From Komarekiella delphini-convector SJRDD-AB1 (GTDB taxonomy: Bacteria > Cyanobacteriota > Cyanobacteriia > Cyanobacteriales > Nostocaceae): a DNA stretch of 64,000 nt. Below are positions 8,177 through 16,654 of this stretch, in pieces (the first letter of the stretch is position 1; each line of letters starts with the position of its first letter). The position numbers and the translations under genes are program-made. The notes beneath the pieces were generated by a model that saw nothing but the letters and a program-made list of their open reading frames with translations, searched no databases and was not told where the DNA came from. The stretch lies in NCBI RefSeq assembly GCF_014831675.1, contig NZ_VJXY01000019.1:82218-146217 (forward strand). The letters run 5' to 3'.

Positions 8177-8808
8177 TATTTCCTCCATTCACGCTGTAAT
8201 TCGTCAGCCACGCGGCGGTAGTCTAACTCCGCCTCGCGGGCATTTCCCCCTCGCCATTGAGTAATCGCTACACCCTCAAGGGCGGCTCGTTCATGAGCTT
8301 TATAGGCACGGATAAAGGTATTAAAAGCTGGAATACCTAGCTTTGTGAGGGTGTTTTTAGCTTCTAGTGCTTCTCCCATACTCCGCGTATCAACTTTAGT
8401 TAGCAGTACCCGATGGGGGGTTCCCACAGGGATAATGGCTGCCTTTACTGTCTCCACGAGCACGGCTAAATCCATTGCTGCTGGGGGTGTAGGCAAAACT
8501 AGATAATCTGCGATCGCAACTACCGCCGCCAATGCTTCAGAGCGTAGCGCCGGAGGCGTATCCACCACTACTAAATCGTAACCTTTTATCTTTCCTAAAT
8601 CACCTAAAAGTGTAGGATCGGTTTCTTGAGATAAATCAAATCCTATTTCCTGTTGATTGCGCCCAACCCACCAACTTGCAGAACCTTGAATATCTGCGTC
8701 AATCAGAATCACCTTTTTTTTCTTTGCAAAGTTTGCAGCCAGATTGACTGCGGTAGTCGTTTTACCGACTCCTCCTTTACCGTTAAGAATAGCGATGATT
8801 TTTGGCAC
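8176..8808 (-). CDS. mcdA: ParA-family ATPase, McdA-like
   Basis: A 210-residue ParA/MinD-type ATPase. It has the deviant Walker A motif [14 protein letters not shown] (residues about 11-24) with the signature lysine, switch I/Walker A' at [13 protein letters not shown] (about 35-47), and Walker B at [10 protein letters not shown] (about 79-88). Chromosomal ParA is usually longer and carries a DNA-binding helix-turn-helix; this one is short and single-domain, like McdA. McdA forms ATP-dependent gradients on the nucleoid that McdB uses to position carboxysomes. The gene is translationally coupled to the McdB-like gene (TAATG overlap) and lies near ccmK3/ccmK4. The start is a GTG preceded by GGAAG. 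An orphan plasmid-type ParA cannot be fully excluded. Confidence 0.75.
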   Translation of the reverse strand: MPKIIAILNGKGGVGKTTTAVNLAANFAKKKKVILIDADIQGSASWWVGRNQQEIGFDLSQETDPTLLGDLGKIKGYDLVVVDTPPALRSEALAAVVAIADYLVLPTPPAAMDLAVLVETVKAAIIPVGTPHRVLLTKVDTRSMGEALEAKNTLTKLGIPAFNTFIRAYKAHERAALEGVAITQWRGGNAREAELDYRRVADELQREWRK

Positions 8809-8829
8809 TGCTTACTTCCGATGCTGCCT

Positions 8830-8880
8830 CTTGAGTGCTGAGTAGTGAGTGCTGAGTGCTGAGTTAAGAGTTAAGAGTTA
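8830..8880. repeat. short tandem repeats (GAGTGCT / AGAGTTA types)
   Basis: Degenerate heptamers GAGTGCT and AGAGTTA follow one another in the gap between the divergent mcdA-like and P450 genes. This is typical STRR filler, with no evident regulatory site. Confidence 0.65.
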
Positions 8881-8934
8881 TTATTCTCCTCTTTGTCCTC
8901 CTTCCAGTCCTCAGCCCCCAGTTCCGAGTCCCCA

Positions 8935-10404
8935 ATGATGAATATACCGCTTTGTGTAACCCTCAAGAACATGAAAACTCGTAACAATAAAATTCAGAAG
9001 CCGTCAATTCTACAAACTTCTATGACAGTAACTTCTAATCTACCCGATGGGCCAAAAATGCCGCGTTTTCTGCGGATGCTCAAGTTTATTGGTCAGCCAG
9101 TGAAATATGTGGATGATTTTGCCAAACTCTACGGTGATACCTTTGCCATCAGGAGTAGTCGCGGGAATAACCATATTGTCTACTTTAGTCAACCCCAAGC
9201 ACTTGAGCAGATTTTTACTGCTGATTCTAGTCATTTTGAGGTTGGCAGAGGGAACGTAGGACTGAGATTTTTGCTTGGTGATCGCTCTTTTATGTTAACG
9301 GATGGCGATCGCCACCAGCGCCAACGTCAACTATTAGCGCCTCCCTTTCATGGCGAAAGAATGCGGGCTTATGGTCAGGATATCCGTAAGATAACGCAAC
9401 AAGTGAGTGACGAGTGGCTAATTGGCAAACCTTTTGATATCCGTGAGTCGATGCAAGAAATTACCTTGCGTGTTATTTTACGGGTTGTATTTGGTTTGGA
9501 TGAAGGACAACTTTTTGAGGAACTAAGGCGATCGCTAAGTGACTTACTAAACTTTATCAGTTCGCCTTTAATGTCCAGCGCCTTCTTTTTTGGGTTTATG
9601 CAAAAAGATTTAGGTGCTTGGAGTCCGTGGGGTTGGATTCTCCGACAACGACAAAAAATTGATCAACTTATTTATGCTTTACTTCGGGAACGTCGGGCTG
9701 AATCTCACCAAAATCGCCAAGATATTCTGAGTTTGATGATGGCTGCTCGTTATGACGATGGTCAAGCGATGTCAGACGAAGAATTACACGACGAATTAAT
9801 GACACTGCTAGTTGCGGGACATGAAACTACCGCTTCTGCATTGACATGGGCTTTTTATTGGATTGACCACTTACCAGAGGTGCGTGAGAAGTTACTACAA
9901 GAACTCGACACCCTTGGCGTTAACCCAGATCCAAGTAGTATGGCTAAATTGCCCTATTTAACGGCAGTTTGCCAAGAAACGTTGCGGATTTACCCAATTG
10001 CTATGAATGCTTTTTTGCGGATTGTAAAAACCCCAATTGAAATTATGGGCTACAAACTGCCAGAGGGAACAGCAATAATTCCCAGTATTTATTTAGCGCA
10101 CCATAGAGAACAAGTCTACCCACAGCCCAAGCAGTTTAAACCAGAACGCTTTTTAGAAAGGCAATTTTCGCCATACGAATACTTACCCTTTGGTGGTGGT
10201 AGCCGTCGTTGTATTGGTATGGCATTTGCTCAGTATGAAATGAAAATCGTCTTGGCAACTATTTTGTCAGATTTTCAAGTATGCCTAGCGAATAAGCGTC
10301 CTGTGCGTCCTGTGCGTCGTGGTTTAACTCTCGCTACACCAGCAGGAATGCGGATGGTAGCAACACCTCAAGTAAAGCGTGCTAATACGCCAGCACTAGT
10401 TTAA
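8935..10404 (+). CDS. cytochrome P450, CYP110-like
   Basis: A P450 monooxygenase with the I-helix oxygen-binding motif AGHETTAS, the K-helix ExxR as ETLR, and the haem-binding loop FGGGSRRCIGMAFAQ with the ligand Cys. The N-terminal run LPDGPKMPRFLRMLKFIGQP is typical of the cyanobacterial CYP110 family, whose members hydroxylate fatty acids, alkanes or terpenes. There is no membrane anchor. The frame stays open upstream to a TTG at 8893, but that part reads through repeat-like DNA; the ATG at 8935 is used. ATGs at 8971 and 9022 are also possible, and 9022 (MTVTSNLPDGP) fits the family start best. The neighbours give no substrate hint. Confidence 0.9.
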   Translation: MMNIPLCVTLKNMKTRNNKIQKPSILQTSMTVTSNLPDGPKMPRFLRMLKFIGQPVKYVDDFAKLYGDTFAIRSSRGNNHIVYFSQPQALEQIFTADSSHFEVGRGNVGLRFLLGDRSFMLTDGDRHQRQRQLLAPPFHGERMRAYGQDIRKITQQVSDEWLIGKPFDIRESMQEITLRVILRVVFGLDEGQLFEELRRSLSDLLNFISSPLMSSAFFFGFMQKDLGAWSPWGWILRQRQKIDQLIYALLRERRAESHQNRQDILSLMMAARYDDGQAMSDEELHDELMTLLVAGHETTASALTWAFYWIDHLPEVREKLLQELDTLGVNPDPSSMAKLPYLTAVCQETLRIYPIAMNAFLRIVKTPIEIMGYKLPEGTAIIPSIYLAHHREQVYPQPKQFKPERFLERQFSPYEYLPFGGGSRRCIGMAFAQYEMKIVLATILSDFQVCLANKRPVRPVRRGLTLATPAGMRMVATPQVKRANTPALV

Positions 10405-10410
10405 GGAATT

Positions 10411-10434
10411 GGGTAGGCATTGTAATGTCTACCC
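10411..10434. terminator. hairpin between convergent genes
   Basis: GGGTAG(G)CATT and AATG(T)CTACCC pair around a short loop, directly after the P450 stop and before the end of the convergent acyltransferase gene. No strong T-run follows, so it may act as a processing hairpin or a bidirectional terminator. Confidence 0.5.
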
Positions 10435-10448
10435 TACTTAATTTTGAA

Positions 10449-11045
10449 TTATTCCGAAGGGGGTTGACTCTCTTGCTCATTAGCAAGTCGTTTATAATGT
10501 TCTTTATCGCGGTATTTGATTGTTCTTATCGGTTGATTTCCGACAATTGCTAAAGGTTCGACATTAGCAGTTACAACCGTACCAGCCGCCACAATTGCAC
10601 CGTCTCCTATAGAAACTCCTGGAATAATTAAGACATTTCCACCAATCCAAACATTGCGACCGATAACAACGGGTTTATGAATGTAGATATTATGTTCATA
10701 AGGAAGACCATTACTTTGATAGTCGTGGTTTGCAGATAGGATCACAACATTAAATCCAAGTGTTGTGTTATCGCCAATTGTAATCCCACCACGACCATCT
10801 AATAAGACATCTGGGCCAATATACACCTTATTTCCTAGAGATATATTTTGAGGGTTATCAATTCTAATATCTCGCTTGAATCGAACACCTGAGCCACAAA
10901 ATTTTAATTTACCCTTCAGTTCCAGATGCTTATATCGTCTGATTTTGGTTTCCAGGTATTCTCCCCACTGTATCAGACGAGGTACTAACCGTTGCTCAAA
11001 TAGTCGCTCTAATTTATTAGTAATTTTATCTTTGATCTGTTTCAT
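10449..11045 (-). CDS. hexapeptide-repeat acyltransferase (maltose/galactoside O-acetyltransferase-like)
   Basis: A 198-residue left-handed beta-helix protein. Isoleucine/valine-led hexapeptide repeats run from about residue 50 to 175 (for example VVIGRNVWIGGNVLIIPGVS and IGDGAIVAAGTVV), with the catalytic His expected in SANHDY. The first 45 residues form a basic helix. Members of this family transfer acetyl or other acyl groups from acyl-CoA to sugars or antibiotics; a sugar or polysaccharide substrate is most likely here. The gene stands alone, convergent with the P450 and with a 518-base gap upstream. Confidence 0.8.
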   Translation of the reverse strand: MKQIKDKITNKLERLFEQRLVPRLIQWGEYLETKIRRYKHLELKGKLKFCGSGVRFKRDIRIDNPQNISLGNKVYIGPDVLLDGRGGITIGDNTTLGFNVVILSANHDYQSNGLPYEHNIYIHKPVVIGRNVWIGGNVLIIPGVSIGDGAIVAAGTVVTANVEPLAIVGNQPIRTIKYRDKEHYKRLANEQESQPPSE

Positions 11046-11563
11046 AAAATCTCACGTAAGTTTAAAAACCCTGTGGGTTTAACCAAGGGAGGGATACAAC
11101 ATGGGTATTTTGGCACCCTTTACATTTGTTAGGTTTCCCAAATTGGAGTATTTTCTACCGTGTGAATCGAGCATAATCCCTAAGTTATAGTTAATCGAAA
11201 TCTCTATTAGATATTGCTAGAACACCGATTCAGTATTCAATATATCTGTAATCAATAGTTACTAGATATTATCAATATGTAGTTAAATAAAATTTATTAT
11301 GAGTTTTTATATGAGTTTTTATATGAGTTTAAAAGGTTTTACAAATCTAAAATTGAAGATAATATTTTATCTACAGAAACAAATTATTTTTAGGCGATTC
11401 TCATTCTGAAGTATCTAAATTTTGACTACTTTGTCAATGCCTAAACGCTGTAAAATTTTCAGCAATGCAGACTTTGATAAAATTACGGCACGGTTTAGGT
11501 ATTTGTGAAAACATATATTGATTGACATAAATTAGTAATTTTTGAAGTCTAATAGAGATATTT
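11046..11563. other. intergenic region, divergent promoters
   Basis: About 520 AT-rich bases between the divergent acyltransferase and lipoprotein genes. A direct repeat ATGAGTTTTTAT occurs at about 11299-11323. Nothing else was recognised. Confidence 0.4.
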
Positions 11564-12430
11564 ATGATGAAAAAACTTTATAAAACAGTTGCAATAGTTT
11601 CTGCAATAGCAGCATTAATAACTGGTTGTCGGTCTGCTGAAGAGTATAAACAACTTGCTGATGCTGGTGATCAATATGCTAAAGCTGCTGACAAAGTATT
11701 CATAGAAGCTGGTGATATTAAAATTGATTTAACGTCTGAGAATTTATTACGTAAAATAGTAACAAATACTCCTTTTGATCAGGCTGCATACGACAATAAT
11801 GCTAATGATGCAAAAGCAAGGCTTGAACTTATTAATGAACTTCGTAAACATAACCAACTTTTATTACAATATTTTTCTACACTTTTAGATTTAGCTGAAT
11901 CTGATACTCCTGGTAGAACTAAAAAACAAATTGATAACATTGCCAACAACTTAGAAGATAGTGGTTTAACACTCGGTAGATTACATAATCCTATTAAAAA
12001 ACTTATTTCGGAAGGGACGAAAATCCAACTTCGTGCTGAAATTCAAGGCGCACTTAGAGAAGAGTTAAATAAACGCCAACAAACAATTTTTAAGGAAATA
12101 GCAATACAAGAAGAATTGCTGGATTTCCTTGGTGAATCAATGAAATCAGATCTTGATGAAATACAGCAACTACAGGAATATCGTCTTGTTTTTTTACCTC
12201 TTAAAGAGACAGATCAAATAGGAAGCATAAATGAGTGGATTGAGAATCGAAAGCAGATTCTCACAATGAAATATAGCAAGATAGAAGAAATCGAAAATGC
12301 AAATAAATTATTAGGAGATTTTAAAACTCTTTTCAGAGCTTCATTAACAGAAGAAGTTTCTTCTGAAGAACTCAAAACTGTTTTGCAAGATGCTAACTCT
12401 TTTTTAACCCTTGTTTCAAACAAAAAATAA
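11564..12430 (+). CDS. helical lipoprotein of unknown function
   Basis: I do not recognise a family. The protein has 288 residues and starts with a lipoprotein signal: a basic start, the hydrophobic stretch VAIVSAIAALITG, and the lipobox ITGC with the acylated Cys at about residue 22. The rest is almost entirely helical, charged and coiled-coil-like (about residues 90-280), with many Glu, Lys, Gln and Leu. It should therefore be a membrane-tethered periplasmic helical protein. A 114-codon gene follows 24 bases downstream on the same strand, and its product is also helical, so the two probably form one unit. Base composition is AT-rich compared with neighbours, which may point to horizontal acquisition. 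The ATG at 11567 is an alternative start. Confidence 0.65.
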   Translation: MMKKLYKTVAIVSAIAALITGCRSAEEYKQLADAGDQYAKAADKVFIEAGDIKIDLTSENLLRKIVTNTPFDQAAYDNNANDAKARLELINELRKHNQLLLQYFSTLLDLAESDTPGRTKKQIDNIANNLEDSGLTLGRLHNPIKKLISEGTKIQLRAEIQGALREELNKRQQTIFKEIAIQEELLDFLGESMKSDLDEIQQLQEYRLVFLPLKETDQIGSINEWIENRKQILTMKYSKIEEIENANKLLGDFKTLFRASLTEEVSSEELKTVLQDANSFLTLVSNKK

Positions 12431-12454
12431 CTATAAATTAAGAGTACACCTATT

Positions 12455-12799
12455 ATGGCTAGCCAATCTGAAGATAGCACTACAGAACTTAATAGATTAA
12501 GAGAAGTTCGCAAAGCGCTTAATAGTATTAAGATTCAGGAAGCACTTCGTACAGAACCAGACCAGAACAAGAAAAGGGCTTTTGAAACAGTTCGAGATAA
12601 AATTGACCATCGCATTAATCAACTAGAGGGAGATGTTCTTACTGAATTTTTAATAAAACTACAGCAGAATGAATCTTCTTTCAAAAAAGGAATTAAAAAC
12701 TTAGAAGAAAAAATAACCAACTTTGAGGATGTCGCCAGACTCACTGAGGAAGTCAACGAATTTCTCGGTATAATTATTCCTTGGATACCATTTCTCTAA
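12455..12799 (+). CDS. small helical protein, partner of the upstream lipoprotein gene
   Basis: A 114-residue protein of unknown family, charged and helical over residues about 5-100 with heptad-like spacing (LNRLREVRKALNSIKIQEAL), ending in a short hydrophobic tail (FLGIIIPWIPFL) that might touch a membrane. There is no signal peptide. It starts 24 bases after the lipoprotein gene and probably shares its transcript. The downstream gene is convergent, so the unit has only these two genes. Confidence 0.6.
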   Translation: MASQSEDSTTELNRLREVRKALNSIKIQEALRTEPDQNKKRAFETVRDKIDHRINQLEGDVLTEFLIKLQQNESSFKKGIKNLEEKITNFEDVARLTEEVNEFLGIIIPWIPFL

Positions 12800-12809
12800 A
12801 TAATTTTAA

Positions 12810-13238
12810 TCAGCTTTGTAACTGTTCGTTCATGCGCTGTTCCAGCAGTTCTAATAAGTTATCGACATCTTTACCTAATTGCTCAAAACAAGCGGGTGGT
12901 GATGGTTCTGGTGCAAACTGAATTAACTTAATTTCACCGCTACCAATACCAATCATCACAACTTCTACTTCTGGTTTATGGTTCTCGACTATTCCCAAAA
13001 TTTCTTGAAGCCGATTTTCAACTTTAGTATTTAGTTTCTCTATCTGCTCTTTCGGACAATAAACAAAATGCGGTGTTGGTTGCAAATCAATGCCAATAGT
13101 ACCCTGGCTATCGCCATTTTCTAACCATAATCCCCAAAACAGTGCCGCTAATTCTGGTTGATTTGCTTTGACAAATTTATCCAACTGACGACGCCACTTG
13201 TTATCTCCTGATTCCGACTGGGTACTACCAAACATCAT
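12810..13238 (-). CDS. conserved cyanobacterial protein, possibly CcmS-like
   Basis: A 142-residue protein with no signal peptide, transmembrane segment or catalytic motif. Conserved-looking stretches are FVKANQPELAALFWGLWLEN, GTIGIDLQPTPHFVYCP and IGIGSGEIKLIQFAPEPSPP, followed by an amphipathic C-terminal helix. From memory it resembles the cyanobacterial family that includes CcmS, a chaperone of beta-carboxysome assembly, but I cannot verify this, so no symbol is given. The carboxysome shell and McdAB-like genes lie about 4-7 kb away, which is suggestive only. The gene is convergent with the helical pair and sits downstream of the ABC exporter on the same strand, 60 bases apart with a heptamer repeat between them. 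Confidence 0.6.
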   Translation of the reverse strand: MMFGSTQSESGDNKWRRQLDKFVKANQPELAALFWGLWLENGDSQGTIGIDLQPTPHFVYCPKEQIEKLNTKVENRLQEILGIVENHKPEVEVVMIGIGSGEIKLIQFAPEPSPPACFEQLGKDVDNLLELLEQRMNEQLQS

Positions 13239-13241
13239 AAA

Positions 13242-13276
13242 TAATTCGTAATTCGTAATTCGTAATTCGTAATTCA
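13242..13276. repeat. five tandem TAATTCG heptamers
   Basis: Four exact TAATTCG units and a fifth TAATTCA follow each other directly, a classic STRR array, placed between the ABC exporter stop and the next gene start on the minus strand. Confidence 0.9.
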
Positions 13277-13298
13277 GATATCAAAGAATGGCTGATAC

Positions 13299-15107
13299 TT
13301 ATCTTAAACCACTCTGTACAAACCAAAGACTGGCGTAAATACTATTTTTCTCTAGTAGTTGTTCATGGGTTCCCGACTCTACTAATTTCCCATGTTCCAT
13401 GACATAAATGCAATCGGCGTTGCGGATGGTGGAAAGACGATGAGCGATCGCAATTGTAGTCCTATTGACGGTAATCCGTTCGAGCGATCGCTGGATTGCG
13501 GCTTCTGTTTCATTATCTACTGCTGAGGTAGCTTCATCTAAAATCAAAATGGGCGGATTCTTTAATACTGCGCGGGCGATCGCAATCCGCTGTCTTTGTC
13601 CACCAGATAACTTTTGTCCTCTTTCTCCCACAATTGTCTCATAACCTTGGGGCAGGTGCATAATAAATTCGTGTGCCTCAGCCACTTTAGCCGCCATGAC
13701 AATTTCTTGAGTTGTGGCATCAAAGCTACCATAGGCAATATTCTCTGCTACAGTGCCATGAAATAAGAACACATCCTGACTTACTAAGCCAATACAGCGG
13801 CGTAAATCTTGCAAATTCAAATTTTGTAAGTCAATGCCGTCCAGGGTAATGCTTCCCGTTTGTACCTCGTACAACCGTAACAAAAGTTTAACTAGAGTGC
13901 TTTTACCCGAACCAGTAGAACCGACAATTGCGATCGTTTTTCCTGCTGGAATCTCTAAAGATAGATTTTTAATTACTGGTAATCTATCTCTATAAGCAAA
14001 ATAGACATTTTTAAATTCTACTTCACCACGTACTTCATCTACAGGCAATACTATCTTTCCTGGATGAATAGCGATAGGAGTATCTAACAAGTCCATCACT
14101 CGATTAGTAGAAGCCATTGCTCGTTGATATTGGTCAAAGGTTTCTCCTAATCTGGTTAAAGGCCACAGTAAGCGCTGAATTAAAAACACCAATACACTGT
14201 AAGTGCCTACAGACATTTTTCCTGAAACTGCTGCCATTCCTCCATACAATAGTAACGCGGTAAAACCTACCAAAATCAACATCCGAATTAAGGGTATAAA
14301 GGCAGCAGAAAGTTTAATTGCCTTGCCATTACTTTGGCGATAAGCTTCACTATCTACTTCTAAACGTGAGGCTTCATGAGATTCAGCAGTAAAACTTTTA
14401 ATAGTAGTAATGCCGCTAATGTTATTTGCCAAACGCGAATTTAAAAAACCTACTTTATCACGGACATCAGCGTAGCGAGGTGCTAGCAAGCGTTGATAAG
14501 CCAACGAACCCCAAAGGATAAATGGCATCGGCGACATTGCCATCCATGCCACGCTAGGAGCCAAAATAAAGAAAGCACCACCAATAATTAAAACAGTTGT
14601 AGCAACTTGGATAATGTCATTTGCTCCCACATCCAAAAACCGCTCTAATTGGTTAATATCATCACTGAGGATAGACATTAAACCGCCAGTGCTACGTTCT
14701 TCAAAATAAGCTAGTTCTAAATCTTGCAAATGTTTGTATGCATCCAAACGCAAATCATGTTGAATATTCTGGGCCAAATTGCGCCAAAGTCGAGCGTAGG
14801 CATATTCAAACATCGATTCTAGTATCCAAACAATAACAGTGAGAAAGGAAAGAATCAAAAATTGCCAAAAGACATCCTTGACTCCTAACTGTGCAATGAT
14901 GGAATTCTGCTGCTTGACTACCACATCCACCGCAATACCAATTAATCCAGGCGGTGCTAAGTCAAAAAATTTATTCAGGATAGAATAAGTAGTTGCTAGC
15001 CAGATTTGTTTACGATACTGGTGTCCATACTCAAGCAGGCGCCGGAGAGGATGTGTTGAGTGCTTACGCCTTCTTGATACCCGATGAGATTTCAATACTG
15101 TAGCCAC
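13299..15107 (-). CDS. ABC exporter, fused membrane and ATPase domains
   Basis: A 602-residue type IV (MsbA-like) half-exporter. The N-terminal half (about residues 30-330) contains six hydrophobic segments; the C-terminal half has Walker [10 protein letters not shown] (about 395), the Q-loop, the signature [14 protein letters not shown] (about 500), Walker [13 protein letters not shown] and the H-loop AHRLST. It works as a dimer in the cytoplasmic membrane and exports a lipid, peptide or polysaccharide intermediate. It resembles HepA of Anabaena only at the general family level, so no heterocyst role is claimed. The ATG is preceded by a weak ribosome site. The gene is divergent from the prohibitin gene. 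Confidence 0.9.
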   Translation of the reverse strand: MATVLKSHRVSRRRKHSTHPLRRLLEYGHQYRKQIWLATTYSILNKFFDLAPPGLIGIAVDVVVKQQNSIIAQLGVKDVFWQFLILSFLTVIVWILESMFEYAYARLWRNLAQNIQHDLRLDAYKHLQDLELAYFEERSTGGLMSILSDDINQLERFLDVGANDIIQVATTVLIIGGAFFILAPSVAWMAMSPMPFILWGSLAYQRLLAPRYADVRDKVGFLNSRLANNISGITTIKSFTAESHEASRLEVDSEAYRQSNGKAIKLSAAFIPLIRMLILVGFTALLLYGGMAAVSGKMSVGTYSVLVFLIQRLLWPLTRLGETFDQYQRAMASTNRVMDLLDTPIAIHPGKIVLPVDEVRGEVEFKNVYFAYRDRLPVIKNLSLEIPAGKTIAIVGSTGSGKSTLVKLLLRLYEVQTGSITLDGIDLQNLNLQDLRRCIGLVSQDVFLFHGTVAENIAYGSFDATTQEIVMAAKVAEAHEFIMHLPQGYETIVGERGQKLSGGQRQRIAIARAVLKNPPILILDEATSAVDNETEAAIQRSLERITVNRTTIAIAHRLSTIRNADCIYVMEHGKLVESGTHEQLLEKNSIYASLWFVQSGLR

Positions 15108-15235
15108 GGCTTTTTGCAGTTGCGTGTGAATGATATTACCACAAGAATAAGGAGTATCTTCACTTTATGTAGCCTTTAGCCCGCACATGCCAACATAATA
15201 CAGGAGTCGCCTGCGGAAAAAAAGGAGATCAAAAC

Positions 15236-16084
15236 TTGAAAGATCAGCAATTAGGAAATTGGCAAACCACAGTTCTCGGAATTGTGTTGGCAATACTGGT
15301 GATTGTAGGACTAAATGCTTTTATTATCATCAACCCAGGACAAGCAGGAGTAATTAGCATCTTGGGTAAAGCTAGAGATGGTGCTTTGTTGGAAGGTATT
15401 CATGTCAAACCACCATTCATCTCAGTGATAGATGTGTATGATTTGACTGTACAAAAGTTTGAAGTACCAGCAGAAAGTTCTACTAAAGATCTGCAAAATT
15501 TATCTGCAAGATTTGCGATTAACTTTCGCCTCGATCCCACACAAGTAGTTCAAGTAAGAAGAAAACAAGGAACCTTAGAAAACATTGTATCAAAAATCAT
15601 TGCACCTCAGACACAAGAAGCATTTAAAATTGCAGCTGCTAGAAGAACAGTAGAAGAAGCAATTACCAAAAGAAGTGAATTGAAAGAAGATTTTGATAAT
15701 GCGTTAGGCGATCGCTTAGACAAATATGGGATAATTGTGTTAGATACTAGCGTAGTTGACTTGACGTTCTCACCAGAGTTTGCTAGAGCAGTTGAAGAAA
15801 AACAAATTGCTGAACAGCGAGCACAAAGAGCCGTTTATGTAGCGCGAGAAGCTGAACAAGAAGCCCAAGCAGAGGTGAATCGTGCTAAAGGTAAGGCAGA
15901 AGCTCAAAGACTATTAGCAGAGACTCTCAAAGCCCAAGGAGGACAGTTAGTTCTGCAAAAAGAAGCAATTGAAGCTTGGAAGACTGGCGGTGCTCAGATG
16001 CCAAAAGTTCTCGTTATGAGTGGTGACTCAAAAGGCAGCGTCCCTTTCATTTTCAACCTAGGGAATGTTTCAAATCAACCTTGA
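15236..16084 (+). CDS. prohibitin family protein (SPFH domain)
   Basis: A 282-residue prohibitin. An N-terminal transmembrane anchor (about residues 10-32, VLGIVLAILVIVGLNAFIII) is followed by the SPFH domain (about 35-210) with the typical start PGQAGVISILGK and a long Ala/Glu-rich coiled coil (about 185-245: EEKQIAEQRAQRAVYVAREA). Prohibitins form large membrane rings; in cyanobacteria their role is uncertain. The start is a TTG: GGAG lies 8 bases upstream and no ATG is available near the anchor. The gene is divergent from the ABC exporter and is followed by a hairpin at 16106-16124. Confidence 0.9.
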   Translation: MKDQQLGNWQTTVLGIVLAILVIVGLNAFIIINPGQAGVISILGKARDGALLEGIHVKPPFISVIDVYDLTVQKFEVPAESSTKDLQNLSARFAINFRLDPTQVVQVRRKQGTLENIVSKIIAPQTQEAFKIAAARRTVEEAITKRSELKEDFDNALGDRLDKYGIIVLDTSVVDLTFSPEFARAVEEKQIAEQRAQRAVYVAREAEQEAQAEVNRAKGKAEAQRLLAETLKAQGGQLVLQKEAIEAWKTGGAQMPKVLVMSGDSKGSVPFIFNLGNVSNQP

Positions 16085-16105
16085 TTGGAGTAAATAATAT
16101 TAGTA

Positions 16106-16124
16106 AGTTGGGCTATGCCCAACT
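16106..16124 (+). terminator. hairpin after the prohibitin gene
   Basis: AGTTGGGC and GCCCAACT pair perfectly around a TAT loop, 22 bases after the prohibitin stop. There is no T-tract, so this may be an intergenic repeat hairpin rather than a strong intrinsic terminator. Confidence 0.5.
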
Positions 16125-16165
16125 CAGACACAAAAGAAACATCATCTAGGAAATAATCCAAGCTT

Positions 16166-16582
16166 ATGTCAACTCCTAATCATCAGAATCTCACCGCTGA
16201 AGAAGCGAGAAAAATCCTGAATAAATTCAACTGTCTAGACATTGCACCTGTACTTAAGCCATCAGAAAAAGCGATAACTCGTCATGCTTTAATTTTGCTT
16301 AGTAGCCTTTCTGATTATCAAATTTTAGGCATTTGCGCTGATACAGCAGAGGAAGGAATTTTGGCTATGAAAACTTATTCTCTGGCTTTTGGTTATGAAG
16401 CGCCTAACAATTTACCTACATCTGAAGGGCCAGTTTATATAAAATTAAATGGCAAAAATGGCTTGTGTTATCTAGATTCCTATCTCGGACATCATCGAGG
16501 CGTACTAGTATCTTGCCAATCTTACCAAGAAGGAGGAGTCAACGAAATGTATGGACACTTACCTTTGGATTTATTTGTATAG
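16166..16582 (+). CDS. DUF1824 family protein
   Basis: A 138-residue cyanobacterial protein that fits DUF1824: the start LTAEEARKILNKFNCLDI, the middle LGICADTAEEGILAMKTYSL and the C-terminal GPVYIKLNGKNGLCYLDSY followed by GHHRGVLVSCQS. It is soluble, with no catalytic motif known. It lies between the prohibitin gene and the ABC-F gene on the same strand. Function unknown. Confidence 0.75.
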   Translation: MSTPNHQNLTAEEARKILNKFNCLDIAPVLKPSEKAITRHALILLSSLSDYQILGICADTAEEGILAMKTYSLAFGYEAPNNLPTSEGPVYIKLNGKNGLCYLDSYLGHHRGVLVSCQSYQEGGVNEMYGHLPLDLFV

Positions 16583-16654
16583 AATTTGGCAAATGTAGGT
16601 AGGACGTATGTCTTGCCTACTGAACTAATAACTAATAAAAGATTACTAAATATT

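Noticed and set aside
8520-8570. Dispersed-repeat-like sequence inside the McdA-like gene (AGAGCGTAGCGCCGGAGGCG)
   Set aside because: The encoded [11 protein letters not shown] is the conserved Walker B region of ParA proteins, so the resemblance is probably chance.
13299-15107. HepA heterocyst polysaccharide exporter
   Set aside because: Only general ABC exporter features are shared; nothing in the context links it to the heterocyst envelope.
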